Shown here one piece after another: positions 19,535 to 28,134 of a stretch of 64,000 nucleotides of DNA (the stretch's first letter is position 1; each line of letters starts with the position of its first letter). The notes under the pieces are model-generated. The model saw only the letters and a program-made list of their open reading frames with translations, was not told the origin of the DNA and made no database searches. The DNA lies in the NCBI RefSeq assembly GCF_003031585.1, contig NZ_PWAA01000033.1, positions 207,250-271,249 of the forward strand. Direction: 5' to 3'. The position numbers and the translations under genes are program-made. The stretch is from Thalassobius sp. I31.1 (GTDB lineage: Bacteria > Pseudomonadota > Alphaproteobacteria > Rhodobacterales > Rhodobacteraceae).

Positions 19535-20440
19535 TTACAAAACAGTGCCTTTTTCAATCGGCTTGCCACGCTGAAACACTTCTGCATCCTGCCCACCTTT
19601 GCCCGCACGTTGCAAGCGCGTAAGGCGCACCGCCCCTTCGCCGCAAGCGATAAGCAGGTGATCATCCAGGACTTCGCCCGCCGCACCTGCACCTTCGGCA
19701 AGTTCAGATCCCAACAATTTCAGGCGGTCCTTGCCCAACATACACCAGGCCCCTGGAAAAGGCGAAAGCCCGCGGATCTGACGATCAATTTCAACCGCCG
19801 GACGCGACCAGTCAATCTGCGCTTCAGCCTTGTCGATCTTATGCGCGTAGTTCACGCCCTCTTCCGGCTGTGGCGCAGGCGAAAGATCGTCATATTTTTC
19901 AAGGGATTGCACAATCAGATCCGCCCCCATCACGGCCAGGCGGTCATGCAGGTCAGCGGTTGTTTCTGTGGCGCCAATCACCAGTTCATCGCGCCGCAGC
20001 ACGTCACCCGTATCAAGCCCCGCATCCATCTGCATGATGCAGACACCGGTTTTTTCATCCCCCGCCATAATCGCGCGATGGATCGGCGCAGCACCGCGCC
20101 AGCGCGGCAGCAAAGAGGCATGAATATTCAGACAACCCTTTGAAGGAGCGTCCAGAATGGACTGCGGCAGGATCAGGCCATAAGCCACAACAACCGCGAT
20201 ATCAGCTTTCAGTTCTGCGAAAGCTGCGACATCGGCGGGATCTTTAAAGTTCAACGGATGGCGTACCAACAGACCCAGTTCTTCCGCACGAACCTGAACT
20301 GCTGTCGGCCGGTCTTTCTTGCCACGGCCCGCAGGGCGTGGGGGCTGACAATAAACGCAGGCAATTTCATGGCCCGCATCTATCAGCGCATCCAGGGCAG
20401 AAACGGAAAAATCCGGTGACCCCATAAAGATAACACGCAT
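19535..20440 (-). CDS. fmt: Methionyl-tRNA formyltransferase
   Basis: Formylates initiator Met-tRNA with 10-formyl-tetrahydrofolate. 301 residues. [14 protein letters not shown] at the N-terminus, the formyl-folate site [16 protein letters not shown] and [12 protein letters not shown] are characteristic; a C-terminal OB-like tRNA-binding domain follows. The start shares a base with the stop of the deformylase-like gene upstream (20440), completing a def-def-def-fmt operon. Confidence 0.97.
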   Translation of the reverse strand: MRVIFMGSPDFSVSALDALIDAGHEIACVYCQPPRPAGRGKKDRPTAVQVRAEELGLLVRHPLNFKDPADVAAFAELKADIAVVVAYGLILPQSILDAPSKGCLNIHASLLPRWRGAAPIHRAIMAGDEKTGVCIMQMDAGLDTGDVLRRDELVIGATETTADLHDRLAVMGADLIVQSLEKYDDLSPAPQPEEGVNYAHKIDKAEAQIDWSRPAVEIDRQIRGLSPFPGAWCMLGKDRLKLLGSELAEGAGAAGEVLDDHLLIACGEGAVRLTRLQRAGKGGQDAEVFQRGKPIEKGTVL

Positions 20441-20955
20441 CAGACGCCCCCGGCTTTCATCAGTTTCTGTGCCTTTTTAATCAGCATCTGGCGTTTCACT
20501 GGCTTCAGATGATCAAGATACATCTTGCCTGCCAGGTGGTCGATCTGATGCTGCACAGAGGTCGCCCAGATCCCGACAAAGTCACGTTCTTCAATTTCGC
20601 CATCCACGTTCATGAACTCAACCGTCACAGCACGCGGGCGGCTGATCACGGCAGAAACGCCGGGCAGGTTGGGGCTGGCTTCTTCATGTTCACGCAACTG
20701 CCCGGAGGCATGCAGCACTTTTGGATTTGCCATCAGCACCGCCTTGCCGCGTTCATCCGAGGCATCCACAACGGCAAGCCGCTGCATCACACCGATCTGC
20801 ACCGCCGCCAGGCCAACGCCGGGCATAGCATCCATGGTTTCCACCATATCTGCCCAGGTCTGACGGGTTTCATCCGTGATTTCAGTGACATCCGCCGCAA
20901 CTGTGCGCAGACGTTTGTCGGGATATTTCACATAGGCGCGCGGTTTACCCTGCAT
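20440..20955 (-). CDS. Peptide deformylase paralogue with degenerate active site
   Basis: A 171-residue deformylase-fold protein, third of three tandem def genes. The ATG at 20955 (AGGAGA upstream) overlaps the previous gene by 11 bp; an ORF from 20976 is longer but unsupported. Motif [11 protein letters not shown] is kept. Motif II, EGCLS in the other two, reads EASPN (92-96), so the metal-ligand Cys is gone, and motif III HExxH reads HQIDH (136-140), so the catalytic Glu is Gln. Two of the three metal ligands and the general base or metal set are therefore broken. The protein is full-length with no frame disruption, so selection seems to maintain it, perhaps as a ribosome- or substrate-binding pseudoenzyme. 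Confidence 0.85.
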   Translation of the reverse strand: MQGKPRAYVKYPDKRLRTVAADVTEITDETRQTWADMVETMDAMPGVGLAAVQIGVMQRLAVVDASDERGKAVLMANPKVLHASGQLREHEEASPNLPGVSAVISRPRAVTVEFMNVDGEIEERDFVGIWATSVQHQIDHLAGKMYLDHLKPVKRQMLIKKAQKLMKAGGV

Positions 20956-21412
20956 GGGGATTCTCCTGATAATCAATGGACAGCACCCCGTTCAGGTGGT
21001 CCAGTTCGTGTTGTGTACAGGCACTGGCGAAACCGGAAAATTCGCCTTCTACCACCTGCCCTGCCTGATCCCGCCAACGCATCTTCACCACAGCAGGGCG
21101 GGTCACCGGCGTCAGAATACCGGGGATAGAAAGGCAACCTTCGTCAAGCGTCTGTGTCGCCTCAGACGCACCGATCACTTCCGGATTTATCAGAACCTGC
21201 GGGCTGCGCGTGCCCTCTTTCCAGGTTGCATCCATCACAAACAGGCGCAGTGGAATGCCCACCTGCGGCGCAGCAAGACCGCGACCGGGTGCGTCATACA
21301 TCGTTTCGAACATATCCGCGATCAGGGCATCCAGCATCTTATCAAACCGCGTGACTGGTTCGCAGATCTGACGCAGAACCGGATCAGGATGCAGGATGAT
21401 TCTTCGGATCAT
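20945..21412 (-). CDS. def: Peptide deformylase, second paralogue
   Basis: A 155-residue metallopeptidase-fold protein with intact motifs: GRGLAAPQVG (43-52), EGCLSIPG (91-98) and HELDH (135-139). It should remove the formyl group from nascent peptides. It is shorter than its neighbour because it lacks the basic C-terminal helix (KRQMITRKMQKL type), the ribosome-contact helix known from E. coli Def. It starts 5 bp after the first def gene. Confidence 0.93.
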   Translation of the reverse strand: MIRRIILHPDPVLRQICEPVTRFDKMLDALIADMFETMYDAPGRGLAAPQVGIPLRLFVMDATWKEGTRSPQVLINPEVIGASEATQTLDEGCLSIPGILTPVTRPAVVKMRWRDQAGQVVEGEFSGFASACTQHELDHLNGVLSIDYQENPHAG

Positions 21413-21417
21413 GGCGC

Positions 21418-21945
21418 TTACCCCCGCGCCAGTTCACGCTTTAGTTTCTGCATCTTACGGGTGATCATCTGGCGCTTCAGCGGTTTCAGATAATCAATGA
21501 ACAGCTTGCCGTCCAGGTGATCAATTTCATGCTGCACACACGTCGCCCACAGCCCGTCAAATTCAGCCTCACGCACTGCGCCATCACGATCGGTCCAGCG
21601 CACGGCGACTTCGGCCGGGCGGGTGACTTCGGCGAACTGATCCGGGATCGACAGACAGCCTTCTTCATAAACGCTGAGATCATCACCGGACTGAATAACC
21701 TCCGGATTAAACATCACGATGGGATCAGGCGTGGCATCGCCTTCTTTTTCGCAATCCAGCACGATCAGACGCTGCAGAATACCAATCTGCGGCGCGGCCA
21801 GGCCAATGCCCGGCGCGTCATACATGGTTTCAAGCATATCATCAGAAAGCTTGCGCAGCTCATCTGTGATGGTTTCAACCGGGGCACAGGCCTTTTTCAG
21901 GCGCGGGTCGGGATGGATCAGGATCGGGCGTAGTGTCATGGGCAT
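21418..21945 (-). CDS. def: Peptide deformylase, first paralogue
   Basis: A canonical deformylase of 175 residues with GIGLAAPQIG (46-55), EGCLS (95-99) and HEIDH (139-143) providing the Cys/His/His metal site and catalytic Glu, plus a basic C-terminal helix rich in Lys and Arg. First gene of the def-def-def-fmt operon; the promoter must lie in the 88 bp shared with the divergent PatB-like gene. The ATG at 21939 is an alternative start. Confidence 0.96.
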   Translation of the reverse strand: MPMTLRPILIHPDPRLKKACAPVETITDELRKLSDDMLETMYDAPGIGLAAPQIGILQRLIVLDCEKEGDATPDPIVMFNPEVIQSGDDLSVYEEGCLSIPDQFAEVTRPAEVAVRWTDRDGAVREAEFDGLWATCVQHEIDHLDGKLFIDYLKPLKRQMITRKMQKLKRELARG

Positions 21946-22033
21946 GATTTAGGCGATCCTGGCCCCATGCGCAACGCCTCTTGCACCTGTGAATAAAGCC
22001 TGTAACTTCACCGCAACCGAAGAAGGAAAGATC

Positions 22034-23206
22034 ATGAATTTCGACGAGATGATTGAACGCCGCGGCACCCATTCTGTAAAATGGGACGCGATGGATGCCG
22101 TTTACGGCGTGCCAAATGATGAAGGTATCGCCATGTGGGTGGCTGATATGGACTTCCGCCCGCCGCAATCTGTGCAGGATGCCCTGGCGAAGATGGCGGA
22201 ATATGGCGTTTACGGCTATTACGGGGATGAAGGTGATTATCGCGCCGCAATCTGCAACTGGATGAAAACCCGCCATAACTGGGAAGTGAAGCCAGAAGAA
22301 ATCTTCACGACCCACGGCCTTGTGAACGGCACCGCCATGTGTGTGGATGCTTTCACAAAACCCGGAGATAAAATCGTCTTGTTCACCCCGGTTTACCACG
22401 CCTTTGCCCGTGTGATCGAAGCGGCAGACCGCGAAGTTGTTGAATGTCCGCTGGTTGTTGAGGCTGGGAAATATAAGCTCGATTTCGCGGCATATGACGC
22501 GATGATGACCGGCGATGAAACCATGCTGGTGTTCTGCTCCCCGCATAACCCGGGCGGCCGCGTCTGGTCACAGGAAGAACTACAGGGCGTGATTGATTTC
22601 GCGAAACGGCACGATCTGATCCTGGTGTCTGATGAAATCCACCATGATCTGGTCTTCCCGGGTGCAACCCATATTCCGATGGCAAATGTCGATGACAGCG
22701 TGACGGATCGCCTGGTAATGATGACCGCCACCACCAAAACATTTAACATCGCGGGCAGCCATTCCGGCAATGTAATCATCCGCGATGAAGCCCTGCGCAA
22801 ACGGTTTTCCGCACGGATGGCCGCGATGGGGATTTCCCCGAACTCCTTTGGCCTGTTCATGGCTGAGGCGGCTTATTCTGAAGAAGGCGCAGCCTGGCTT
22901 GATGCCCTGATCGCGTATCTTGATGAAAACCGCCGGATCCTGGATGAAGGGCTGAATTCCATTCCCGGCGTGAAATCCATGCCGATGGAAGCGACTTATC
23001 TGTCCTGGGCAGATTTTTCCGGCACGGGGATGGAGCCTGCGGAATATATTGAACGTGTCCAGAAAGATGCAAAGATTGCCGCGAACCACGGGATCACTTT
23101 TGGCAAGGGCGGTGAACAGTACCTGCGGTTCAATTTCGCAACCCCGCGCGCCAATATCATTGAAGCTGTGAAACGCCTGAAAGAAGCCTTCAGCGACCTG
23201 CAGTGA
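22034..23206 (+). CDS. patB: PatB/MalY-type PLP-dependent C-S lyase or aminotransferase
   Basis: A 390-residue fold-type I PLP enzyme. The ATG at 22034 follows AAGGAAAG; a longer frame from 21989 lacks a site. It begins MNFDEMIERRGTHSVKWD, as in PatB/MalY cystathionine beta-lyases, followed by PLWVADMDF-like 'AMWVADMDF', SPHNPGGR and VSDEIHHDLV. The PLP lysine is in TATTKTFNIAGS. Likely cleaves cystathionine or related C-S substrates, but MalY-like members can have other roles. Its stop overlaps the L,D-transpeptidase start by 4 bp. Confidence 0.9.
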   Translation: MNFDEMIERRGTHSVKWDAMDAVYGVPNDEGIAMWVADMDFRPPQSVQDALAKMAEYGVYGYYGDEGDYRAAICNWMKTRHNWEVKPEEIFTTHGLVNGTAMCVDAFTKPGDKIVLFTPVYHAFARVIEAADREVVECPLVVEAGKYKLDFAAYDAMMTGDETMLVFCSPHNPGGRVWSQEELQGVIDFAKRHDLILVSDEIHHDLVFPGATHIPMANVDDSVTDRLVMMTATTKTFNIAGSHSGNVIIRDEALRKRFSARMAAMGISPNSFGLFMAEAAYSEEGAAWLDALIAYLDENRRILDEGLNSIPGVKSMPMEATYLSWADFSGTGMEPAEYIERVQKDAKIAANHGITFGKGGEQYLRFNFATPRANIIEAVKRLKEAFSDLQ

Positions 23207-23742
23207 AACGCGTCTTAAGAAACCTTGTCCTGGCGATTATTGCGATCTGCGCGATTTTCGCCGGGGCGATTTACTGGCAGCTTTATCTCGCGCCAGCCCC
23301 GCTGCCCCTGGAACCGCTGACCGGGCAGATCGACCACATCCTGATTGAGAAATCTGAACGCCGCCTGACGGTGTTTCGCGACGGCGAAGCCTTGCGGACC
23401 TATACCATCGCGCTTGGGTTTGAACCCACCGGGGATAAGTTTCAGGAAGGGGATGGCAAGACGCCGGAAGGCATGTACACCATCGACCGGCGCAATCCGC
23501 AAAGTGCCTATCACCTGTCGCTTGGCATTGATTATCCGCAGGCCGAAGACCGCGCCCTTGCCGCCGCCGCCGGCGTTTCACCTGGTGGCGATATCTTCAT
23601 TCATGGGCAGCCAAATGAAAGGGCTGGCAGACCCACGATTCCCTGGGACTGGACAGCAGGTTGTGTCGCGATTTCGGATAGCGAAATCGAAGAACTGTGG
23701 CGCATCACCCCAATCGGCACCACAGTTGAAATCCGGCCTTAG
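23203..23742 (+). CDS. L,D-transpeptidase (YkuD domain)
   Basis: A 179-residue envelope protein anchored by an N-terminal membrane segment (about 7-25). The YkuD domain contains ALGFEPTGDKFQEGDGKTPEG and the catalytic box, with His in FIHGQP near residue 136 and Cys in TAGCVAIS near residue 158. Such enzymes make 3-3 peptidoglycan cross-links or attach lipoproteins. Coupled to the PatB-like gene by a 4-bp overlap, and its stop overlaps the convergent gene by 4 bp. Confidence 0.93.
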   Translation: MKRVLRNLVLAIIAICAIFAGAIYWQLYLAPAPLPLEPLTGQIDHILIEKSERRLTVFRDGEALRTYTIALGFEPTGDKFQEGDGKTPEGMYTIDRRNPQSAYHLSLGIDYPQAEDRALAAAAGVSPGGDIFIHGQPNERAGRPTIPWDWTAGCVAISDSEIEELWRITPIGTTVEIRP

Positions 23743-24089
23743 GAAGATCCCAACAGCGCAATCGGCGCATCTTCGTCACGCACAAAATCCAGCGGTGCCT
23801 GATCCAGAACCGGGGTGCTGCGCTTGAAGTCGTAATTCATCCGACCGAATTCTTCTTCTGATGCCACGATCAGACACTGATACAGATGACGTGATCCGTC
23901 ATAAAGATCCACAAGACCACGCAGGTTCGGCGCATCCGCTGCATCAAGCGAAAACCCCGTATCCCAGAGTTTCAGCACCGGATACATCCGGTCATCCACC
24001 TGGACTCGCAGACGACTGCTGCGTTTTTCAGCTTTCAGGCGGGCCTGATCCAGACCTTCCTGCACTTCCGGAGAAATATATGTAGACAT
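23739..24089 (-). CDS. Conserved hypothetical protein
   Basis: A 116-residue soluble protein, start ATG at 24089 with AAGG 7 nt upstream (longer frame begins 24107). Visible layout: an N-terminal helix (STYISPEVQEGLDQARLKA), a basic stretch KAEKRSSRLRVQ, then strands RMYPVLKLWDTGF and YQCLIVASEEEFGRMNYDFKR. No known domain recognised and no catalytic motif seen. Converges on the L,D-transpeptidase gene with a 4-bp overlap. Confidence 0.65.
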   Translation of the reverse strand: MSTYISPEVQEGLDQARLKAEKRSSRLRVQVDDRMYPVLKLWDTGFSLDAADAPNLRGLVDLYDGSRHLYQCLIVASEEEFGRMNYDFKRSTPVLDQAPLDFVRDEDAPIALLGSS

Positions 24090-24349
24090 GTTCAACCTTT
24101 TCATCACCCACCCCCATCATCGCGTGGTCATGATGAAAATCAAGTTAACCTTTTGTATGATGCCAGCTTTGCGGCAGCAAAAACACAATCCTAAGGTGCA
24201 TTGCCACCACGTCCCCCTGACAAGAAAGCAGCCCGCCCGCCTGATCTTCTTCTGATACCAGATGCACAGATCCTGCGCGCGGATCAGCGATGGGAAAAGA
24301 CTGCGGCTGCGTTACATTCACTGTTGGAAACACAATGCGGAGAAACAGG
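24090..24349. other. Intergenic region before the GST-type gene
   Basis: 260 bp with no supported gene. It holds the divergent promoters of the hypothetical gene and the glutathionyl-hydroquinone reductase gene; the part at 24130-24160 is A/T-rich. No conserved hairpin or riboswitch seen. Confidence 0.5.
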
Positions 24350-25339
24350 ATGGGATTGCTTGTAAACGGCAACTGGCAGGACAGCTGGTATGACACGGCT
24401 TCTGAAGGCGGGAAATTCAAACGCCAGGAGGCCGGGTTTCGCAACTGGGTGACGGCGGATGGCAGTGCCGGACCAACCGGGCGCGGCGGGTTCAAGGCCG
24501 AAAGCGGGCGTTACCACCTTTATGTGTCTCACGCCTGCCCCTGGGCCCATCGCGCCCTGATTTTCCGTAAACTGAAGGGGCTGGAAGATCATATTGATGT
24601 CTCTGTCGTGCATCCGGACATGCTGGGCAACGGCTGGACATTTGAAACCGATGACCAGGGCGCAACCGGCGATCTGTTGATGGGGAACCGCTTTATGCGC
24701 GACGTCTATCTGCGCGACACGCCGGATGTCACGACACGTGTGACTGTGCCGGTTCTCTGGGACAAAGAAACCAACCGCATCGTTTCCAATGAAAGTTCTG
24801 AGATCATCCGCATGTTCAACAGTGCTTTTGACGGGAACACCGGGAACACCCTGGATTTCTGGCCTGCGGAACTGCGTGATGACATCGAAGCGATCAACAC
24901 CCGCATCTATTCAGATGTGAACAACGGAGTTTACAAGCCCGGCTTTGCCACCAGCCAGAACGCCTATGACGACGCGGTACACACCCTGTTTGACGCCCTG
25001 GACTGGCTGGAAGATCACCTGTCTGCAAACCGTTATCTTCTGGGTGATCGGCTGACCGAAGCGGACTGGCGTCTGTTTACCACCTTGATCCGCTTTGATC
25101 CGGTCTACCATCTGCATTTCAAATGTAACCGGAACCGTCTGACGGACTTCACAAACCTATGGGCTTACACACGCGAATTGTTCCAGATGCCGGGCATCGC
25201 AGAAACGGTGAATATGCAGCATATCGTGCGGCATTATCATTACAGCCATGAAACCATTAATCCGCATCGGATCCTTCCGGTGAACCCGCAGATCAACTAT
25301 TCAGAACCGCACGGGCGGGATCAGGGGCTTTCGGCGTAA
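24350..25339 (+). CDS. Glutathionyl-hydroquinone reductase (Xi-class GST)
   Basis: A 329-residue cytoplasmic enzyme that reduces glutathionyl-hydroquinones. The ATG at 24350 has GGAGAAACAGG before it; earlier in-frame starts lack support. The thioredoxin-like domain carries the Xi-class motif CPWA (Cys63) in SHACPWAHRAL; NESSEIIRMFN and the C-terminal helical domain with YLLGDRLTEADWRLF follow, and the tail has the conserved HYHYSH and NPHRILP. Its end overlaps the convergent receiver gene by 19 bp. Confidence 0.94.
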   Translation: MGLLVNGNWQDSWYDTASEGGKFKRQEAGFRNWVTADGSAGPTGRGGFKAESGRYHLYVSHACPWAHRALIFRKLKGLEDHIDVSVVHPDMLGNGWTFETDDQGATGDLLMGNRFMRDVYLRDTPDVTTRVTVPVLWDKETNRIVSNESSEIIRMFNSAFDGNTGNTLDFWPAELRDDIEAINTRIYSDVNNGVYKPGFATSQNAYDDAVHTLFDALDWLEDHLSANRYLLGDRLTEADWRLFTTLIRFDPVYHLHFKCNRNRLTDFTNLWAYTRELFQMPGIAETVNMQHIVRHYHYSHETINPHRILPVNPQINYSEPHGRDQGLSA

Positions 25340-25683
25340 TAGCGCACCATTTCCGTCAGATCAGCCGGTGGTGTTTCACGCTTCACCACCGCGCGCAAAT
25401 TTGGAATATGCTGAAACAGGGTGCCATCTGAAAAGAACGAGGTATTGGTGACGAAGACCACCTGTGCATCCGGCTGACGGAAACTGGCATAATCCGCAAG
25501 CGCAAGTGCACTGCCGTGCTCAAGCACCAGATCCAGGATGATAACTGAGAATGTTCCTGCGTTCAGTATTTCGGTTGCTGCATCCTGGCCGGTGGCCAGT
25601 GTCACATCACAACCTGCGCGTTCCAGATGCCGCTTCCAGAGCGTACCCAGCTCCAGTTTTTCTTCGACAATCAGAATACGCAC
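25321..25683 (-). CDS. Stand-alone response-regulator receiver protein
   Basis: A 120-residue single receiver domain. The GTG at 25683 is preferred because GGAGG lies 5 nt upstream and the protein then begins directly with the first receiver strand (VRILIVEE); a start at 25845 would add 54 unlike residues. Asp51 in IILDLV is the likely phosphoacceptor, with Thr79 and Lys101 in the switch positions. The usual N-terminal acidic pair is Glu7-Glu8 rather than Asp-Asp. No output domain and no histidine kinase nearby, so the partner is unknown. Confidence 0.75.
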   Translation of the reverse strand: MRILIVEEKLELGTLWKRHLERAGCDVTLATGQDAATEILNAGTFSVIILDLVLEHGSALALADYASFRQPDAQVVFVTNTSFFSDGTLFQHIPNLRAVVKRETPPADLTEMVRYYAESP

Positions 25684-26165
25684 ACTTTCCTCCAAAACAA
25701 TCTCTACGGGTTCAAAATTTTTAACCGTTTCTGATATTCTTCGCCACCTGGACAAAAGATCAAAATCACCGGGAAAAACACTATTTTCTCTTAACCCCTG
25801 ATATTCCGGCAAAAACCTGCTCCGTTCCCTGGGAAATTCCCTCAATTCAGCTCACACCTTAAAATACGACCCAAAATTCAATGGCCCAAATGATATTCAG
25901 GTGATCAATATTGCTTTCATTTGCCCTGATTTTGTTGATGCGTTGGCGCAGATACCATATCTGATCTGAGGACTGGCACACAGGATGTCACAATATCGAG
26001 ACCTGCCGTGGGCACCTGTATGTCGCCCTATATCTTTCTGAAATAACGATTTTTGCAATTTGCAAATGAAACCAAAAACGAATCGTCTCTCAACCTTTTC
26101 TCCAGGCGAAGCTAAAGCTAAAAGTCAGCAAGCGATTCAAATTTGCTTTGTCAAAGGGCCAGGAT
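25684..26165. other. A/T-rich 480-bp intergenic region before cobC
   Basis: No supported gene. The right part (26040-26060) has the near-palindrome TTTTTGCAATTTGCAAATG. The region must hold promoters for the receiver gene (leftward) and cobC (rightward). A cobalamin riboswitch was looked for and its conserved box was not seen. Confidence 0.5.
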
Positions 26166-27143
26166 ATGCACGCCACTCAAACGGAACAGTCAAAACGTGA
26201 TCATGGCGGCGGGCTTGATGCTGCCATGGCCGAATTCGGAGGTGCACGCCAGGACTGGCTGGATCTTTCCACTGGCATTAACCCGATCCCCTGGCCCCTG
26301 CCGGTGTTCACGTCCGACGCCTGGACACGTCTCCCTGACCGTCAGGCTGTGAACCTGCTATGTGACGCCGCGCGCCAGTTCTGGAACGTACCAGATGGGG
26401 CCGATATTCTGCCCTGCCACGGCGCGTCCGCAGCAATTGCGCGCCTGCCTGCCCTGATGCAGGGCGACACGGTACAGATCACCACCCCAACCTATAACGA
26501 ACATGCAGCATCTTTCCGCAATCACACATGGCAGGTGGTTGAAGACAACGCTGACACGCGCGTTGTTGTGCACCCGAATAATCCTGATGGGCGGCTTTGG
26601 CGTGTTGGCGAACTGAACGCTGACTTCACCGTGATTGACGAAAGCTTCTGTGATGTCTGCCCGGATGAAACCCATATCGCCCGCGCCGCAACCCCTGGCA
26701 CCATTGTCCTGAAAAGCTTTGGCAAATTCTGGGGACTTGCCGGATTGCGTCTGGGTTTTGCGATTGGCGATCCGAAACTGATTGCGCACCTGCGGGAAAT
26801 CCTGGGCCCCTGGCCTGTGTCCGGCCCTGCACTGGAAGCGGGTGAACAGGCGTTGAAGGACCTGACATGGGCGCAGGAAACCCGTGCGCGCCTGTCATCA
26901 GATACCGATCACCTGGACGCAATCATGACCGCTGCCGGGGCGCAAAACCCGCGCGGAACGACACTTTTCCGCCTGTATGAGGTTGCTGACGCGAAGGCCT
27001 TGCAAAATCATATGGCCCGACACCATATCTGGACGCGGATATTCCCTTATTCCGAAACATATATCCGGCTGGGCCTGCCCGGGCATCCCCATGAATGGGC
27101 GCAGCTGGAAACCGCAATTGCTGAGATGGAACACCTGGTATGA
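26166..27143 (+). CDS. cobC: Threonine-phosphate decarboxylase (CobC/CobD-type)
   Basis: A 325-residue PLP enzyme of the histidinol-phosphate aminotransferase type, supplying aminopropanol phosphate for the cobalamin lower loop. Visible: HGGGLDAAMAEFGG at the N-terminus, typical of CobC; LSTGINPIPWP; HPNNPDGR near residue 135; and the PLP lysine in LKSFGKFWGLAGLRLGF. ATG 26166 is taken as start; a TTG at 26148 is also open. It overlaps cobD by 4 bp, and the pair is the usual aminopropanol-attachment unit. Confidence 0.92.
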   Translation: MHATQTEQSKRDHGGGLDAAMAEFGGARQDWLDLSTGINPIPWPLPVFTSDAWTRLPDRQAVNLLCDAARQFWNVPDGADILPCHGASAAIARLPALMQGDTVQITTPTYNEHAASFRNHTWQVVEDNADTRVVVHPNNPDGRLWRVGELNADFTVIDESFCDVCPDETHIARAATPGTIVLKSFGKFWGLAGLRLGFAIGDPKLIAHLREILGPWPVSGPALEAGEQALKDLTWAQETRARLSSDTDHLDAIMTAAGAQNPRGTTLFRLYEVADAKALQNHMARHHIWTRIFPYSETYIRLGLPGHPHEWAQLETAIAEMEHLV

Positions 27144-28066
27144 TACCTGCACTCGCCCTTTTGCTCGACGCCGTTATTGGTGATCCGAAGTCGCTCTGGT
27201 CTAAAATCCCGCATCCGGCGGTGGCTATGGGCCGCGTGATTGGCTGGCTGGATCAGCGCTTTAATGATGACGACGACCCGGACAGCACCCGTAAGGTGAA
27301 TGGCATCCTTGTCTGTATTACCCTTGTTGTCGCGGCCGGTATCCTTGGCTGCATCATCACCCATCTGCCGTTGGGCTGGCTCTGGTCTGCGCTGATCGGG
27401 GCGTTCCTGCTGGCGCAGCGTTCGCTTGTGCAACATGTGCAGGCCGTGGCTGATGGGCTGCGCATGTCCACACGCGATGGCGCAACCATGGTGTCCCGCA
27501 TTGTCGGACGTGACACCAAAGATATGTCCCGCGAAGGCGTATCCCGCGCCGCCATTGAAAGCGCGGCGGAGAATTTCTCTGACGGGCTGGTTGCGCCAGT
27601 TTTCTGGTTCATCATCGGCGGCCTGCCGGGCCTTCTGATCTATAAGGTCGTGAACACCGCAGATTCCATGATCGGCTATCGCACCCCACGCCACAGTGCT
27701 TTTGGCTGGGCGGCGGCGCGTCTTGATGATGTGCTGAACTGGACCCCTGCGCGCCTGACCGCGCTGATCATTCTGGTCGCAACGCAGACCCGCGCGTCTT
27801 TCAATGACATCCGCAATGATGCGATCAAGCACCGTTCCCCCAACGCCGGCTGGCCCGAAGCTGCCATGGCCCGCGCTCTGAATGTTGCGCTGTCCGGCCC
27901 GCGTTCCTATGAAGGTGAAATGCGCGATTTCCCATGGGTGAACGAAAATGGCCGCAAAGACATCAGCCCGGGCGAAGTCGAAGCTGCCTGCAATACCCTC
28001 TGGCACAGCTGGGTTGTCGTGGTTGCCATTGCCTTTGTCCTGGCAATGATCTGCGCAATCGGCTGA
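27140..28066 (+). CDS. cobD: Adenosylcobinamide-phosphate synthase
   Basis: A 308-residue inner-membrane protein (CobD/CbiB) that joins the aminopropanol unit to cobyric acid. Family marks: LLLDAVIGDPKSLWSKIPHP shortened to DAVIGDP and HPAVAMGR at the N-terminus, SRIVGRDTKDM, ESAAENFSDG and the NTADSMIGYRT segment. About four to five membrane segments. Translationally coupled to cobC; a strong terminator follows. Confidence 0.96.
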   Translation: MIPALALLLDAVIGDPKSLWSKIPHPAVAMGRVIGWLDQRFNDDDDPDSTRKVNGILVCITLVVAAGILGCIITHLPLGWLWSALIGAFLLAQRSLVQHVQAVADGLRMSTRDGATMVSRIVGRDTKDMSREGVSRAAIESAAENFSDGLVAPVFWFIIGGLPGLLIYKVVNTADSMIGYRTPRHSAFGWAAARLDDVLNWTPARLTALIILVATQTRASFNDIRNDAIKHRSPNAGWPEAAMARALNVALSGPRSYEGEMRDFPWVNENGRKDISPGEVEAACNTLWHSWVVVVAIAFVLAMICAIG

Positions 28067-28080
28067 CCCGAAATTCTTCC

Positions 28081-28114
28081 ATAGCCCCGGCATCCCACCG
28101 GGGCTATATTTTTG
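28081..28114 (+). terminator. Intrinsic terminator after cobC-cobD
   Basis: Perfect 10-bp stem ATAGCCCCGG (28081-28090) / CCGGGGCTAT (28098-28107), 7-nt loop, followed by ATTTTTG. Confidence 0.93.
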
Positions 28115-28134
28115 CGACCATTCAGGAGCACGTG

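Noticed and set aside
24145..24613. Minus-strand frames before and inside the GST-type gene
   Set aside because: They overlap the conserved N-terminus of the reductase in antisense and lack start signals.
25860..26160. Possible cobalamin riboswitch upstream of cobC
   Set aside because: The conserved B12-box type sequence and surrounding helices were not seen; the similarity was limited to a few bases.
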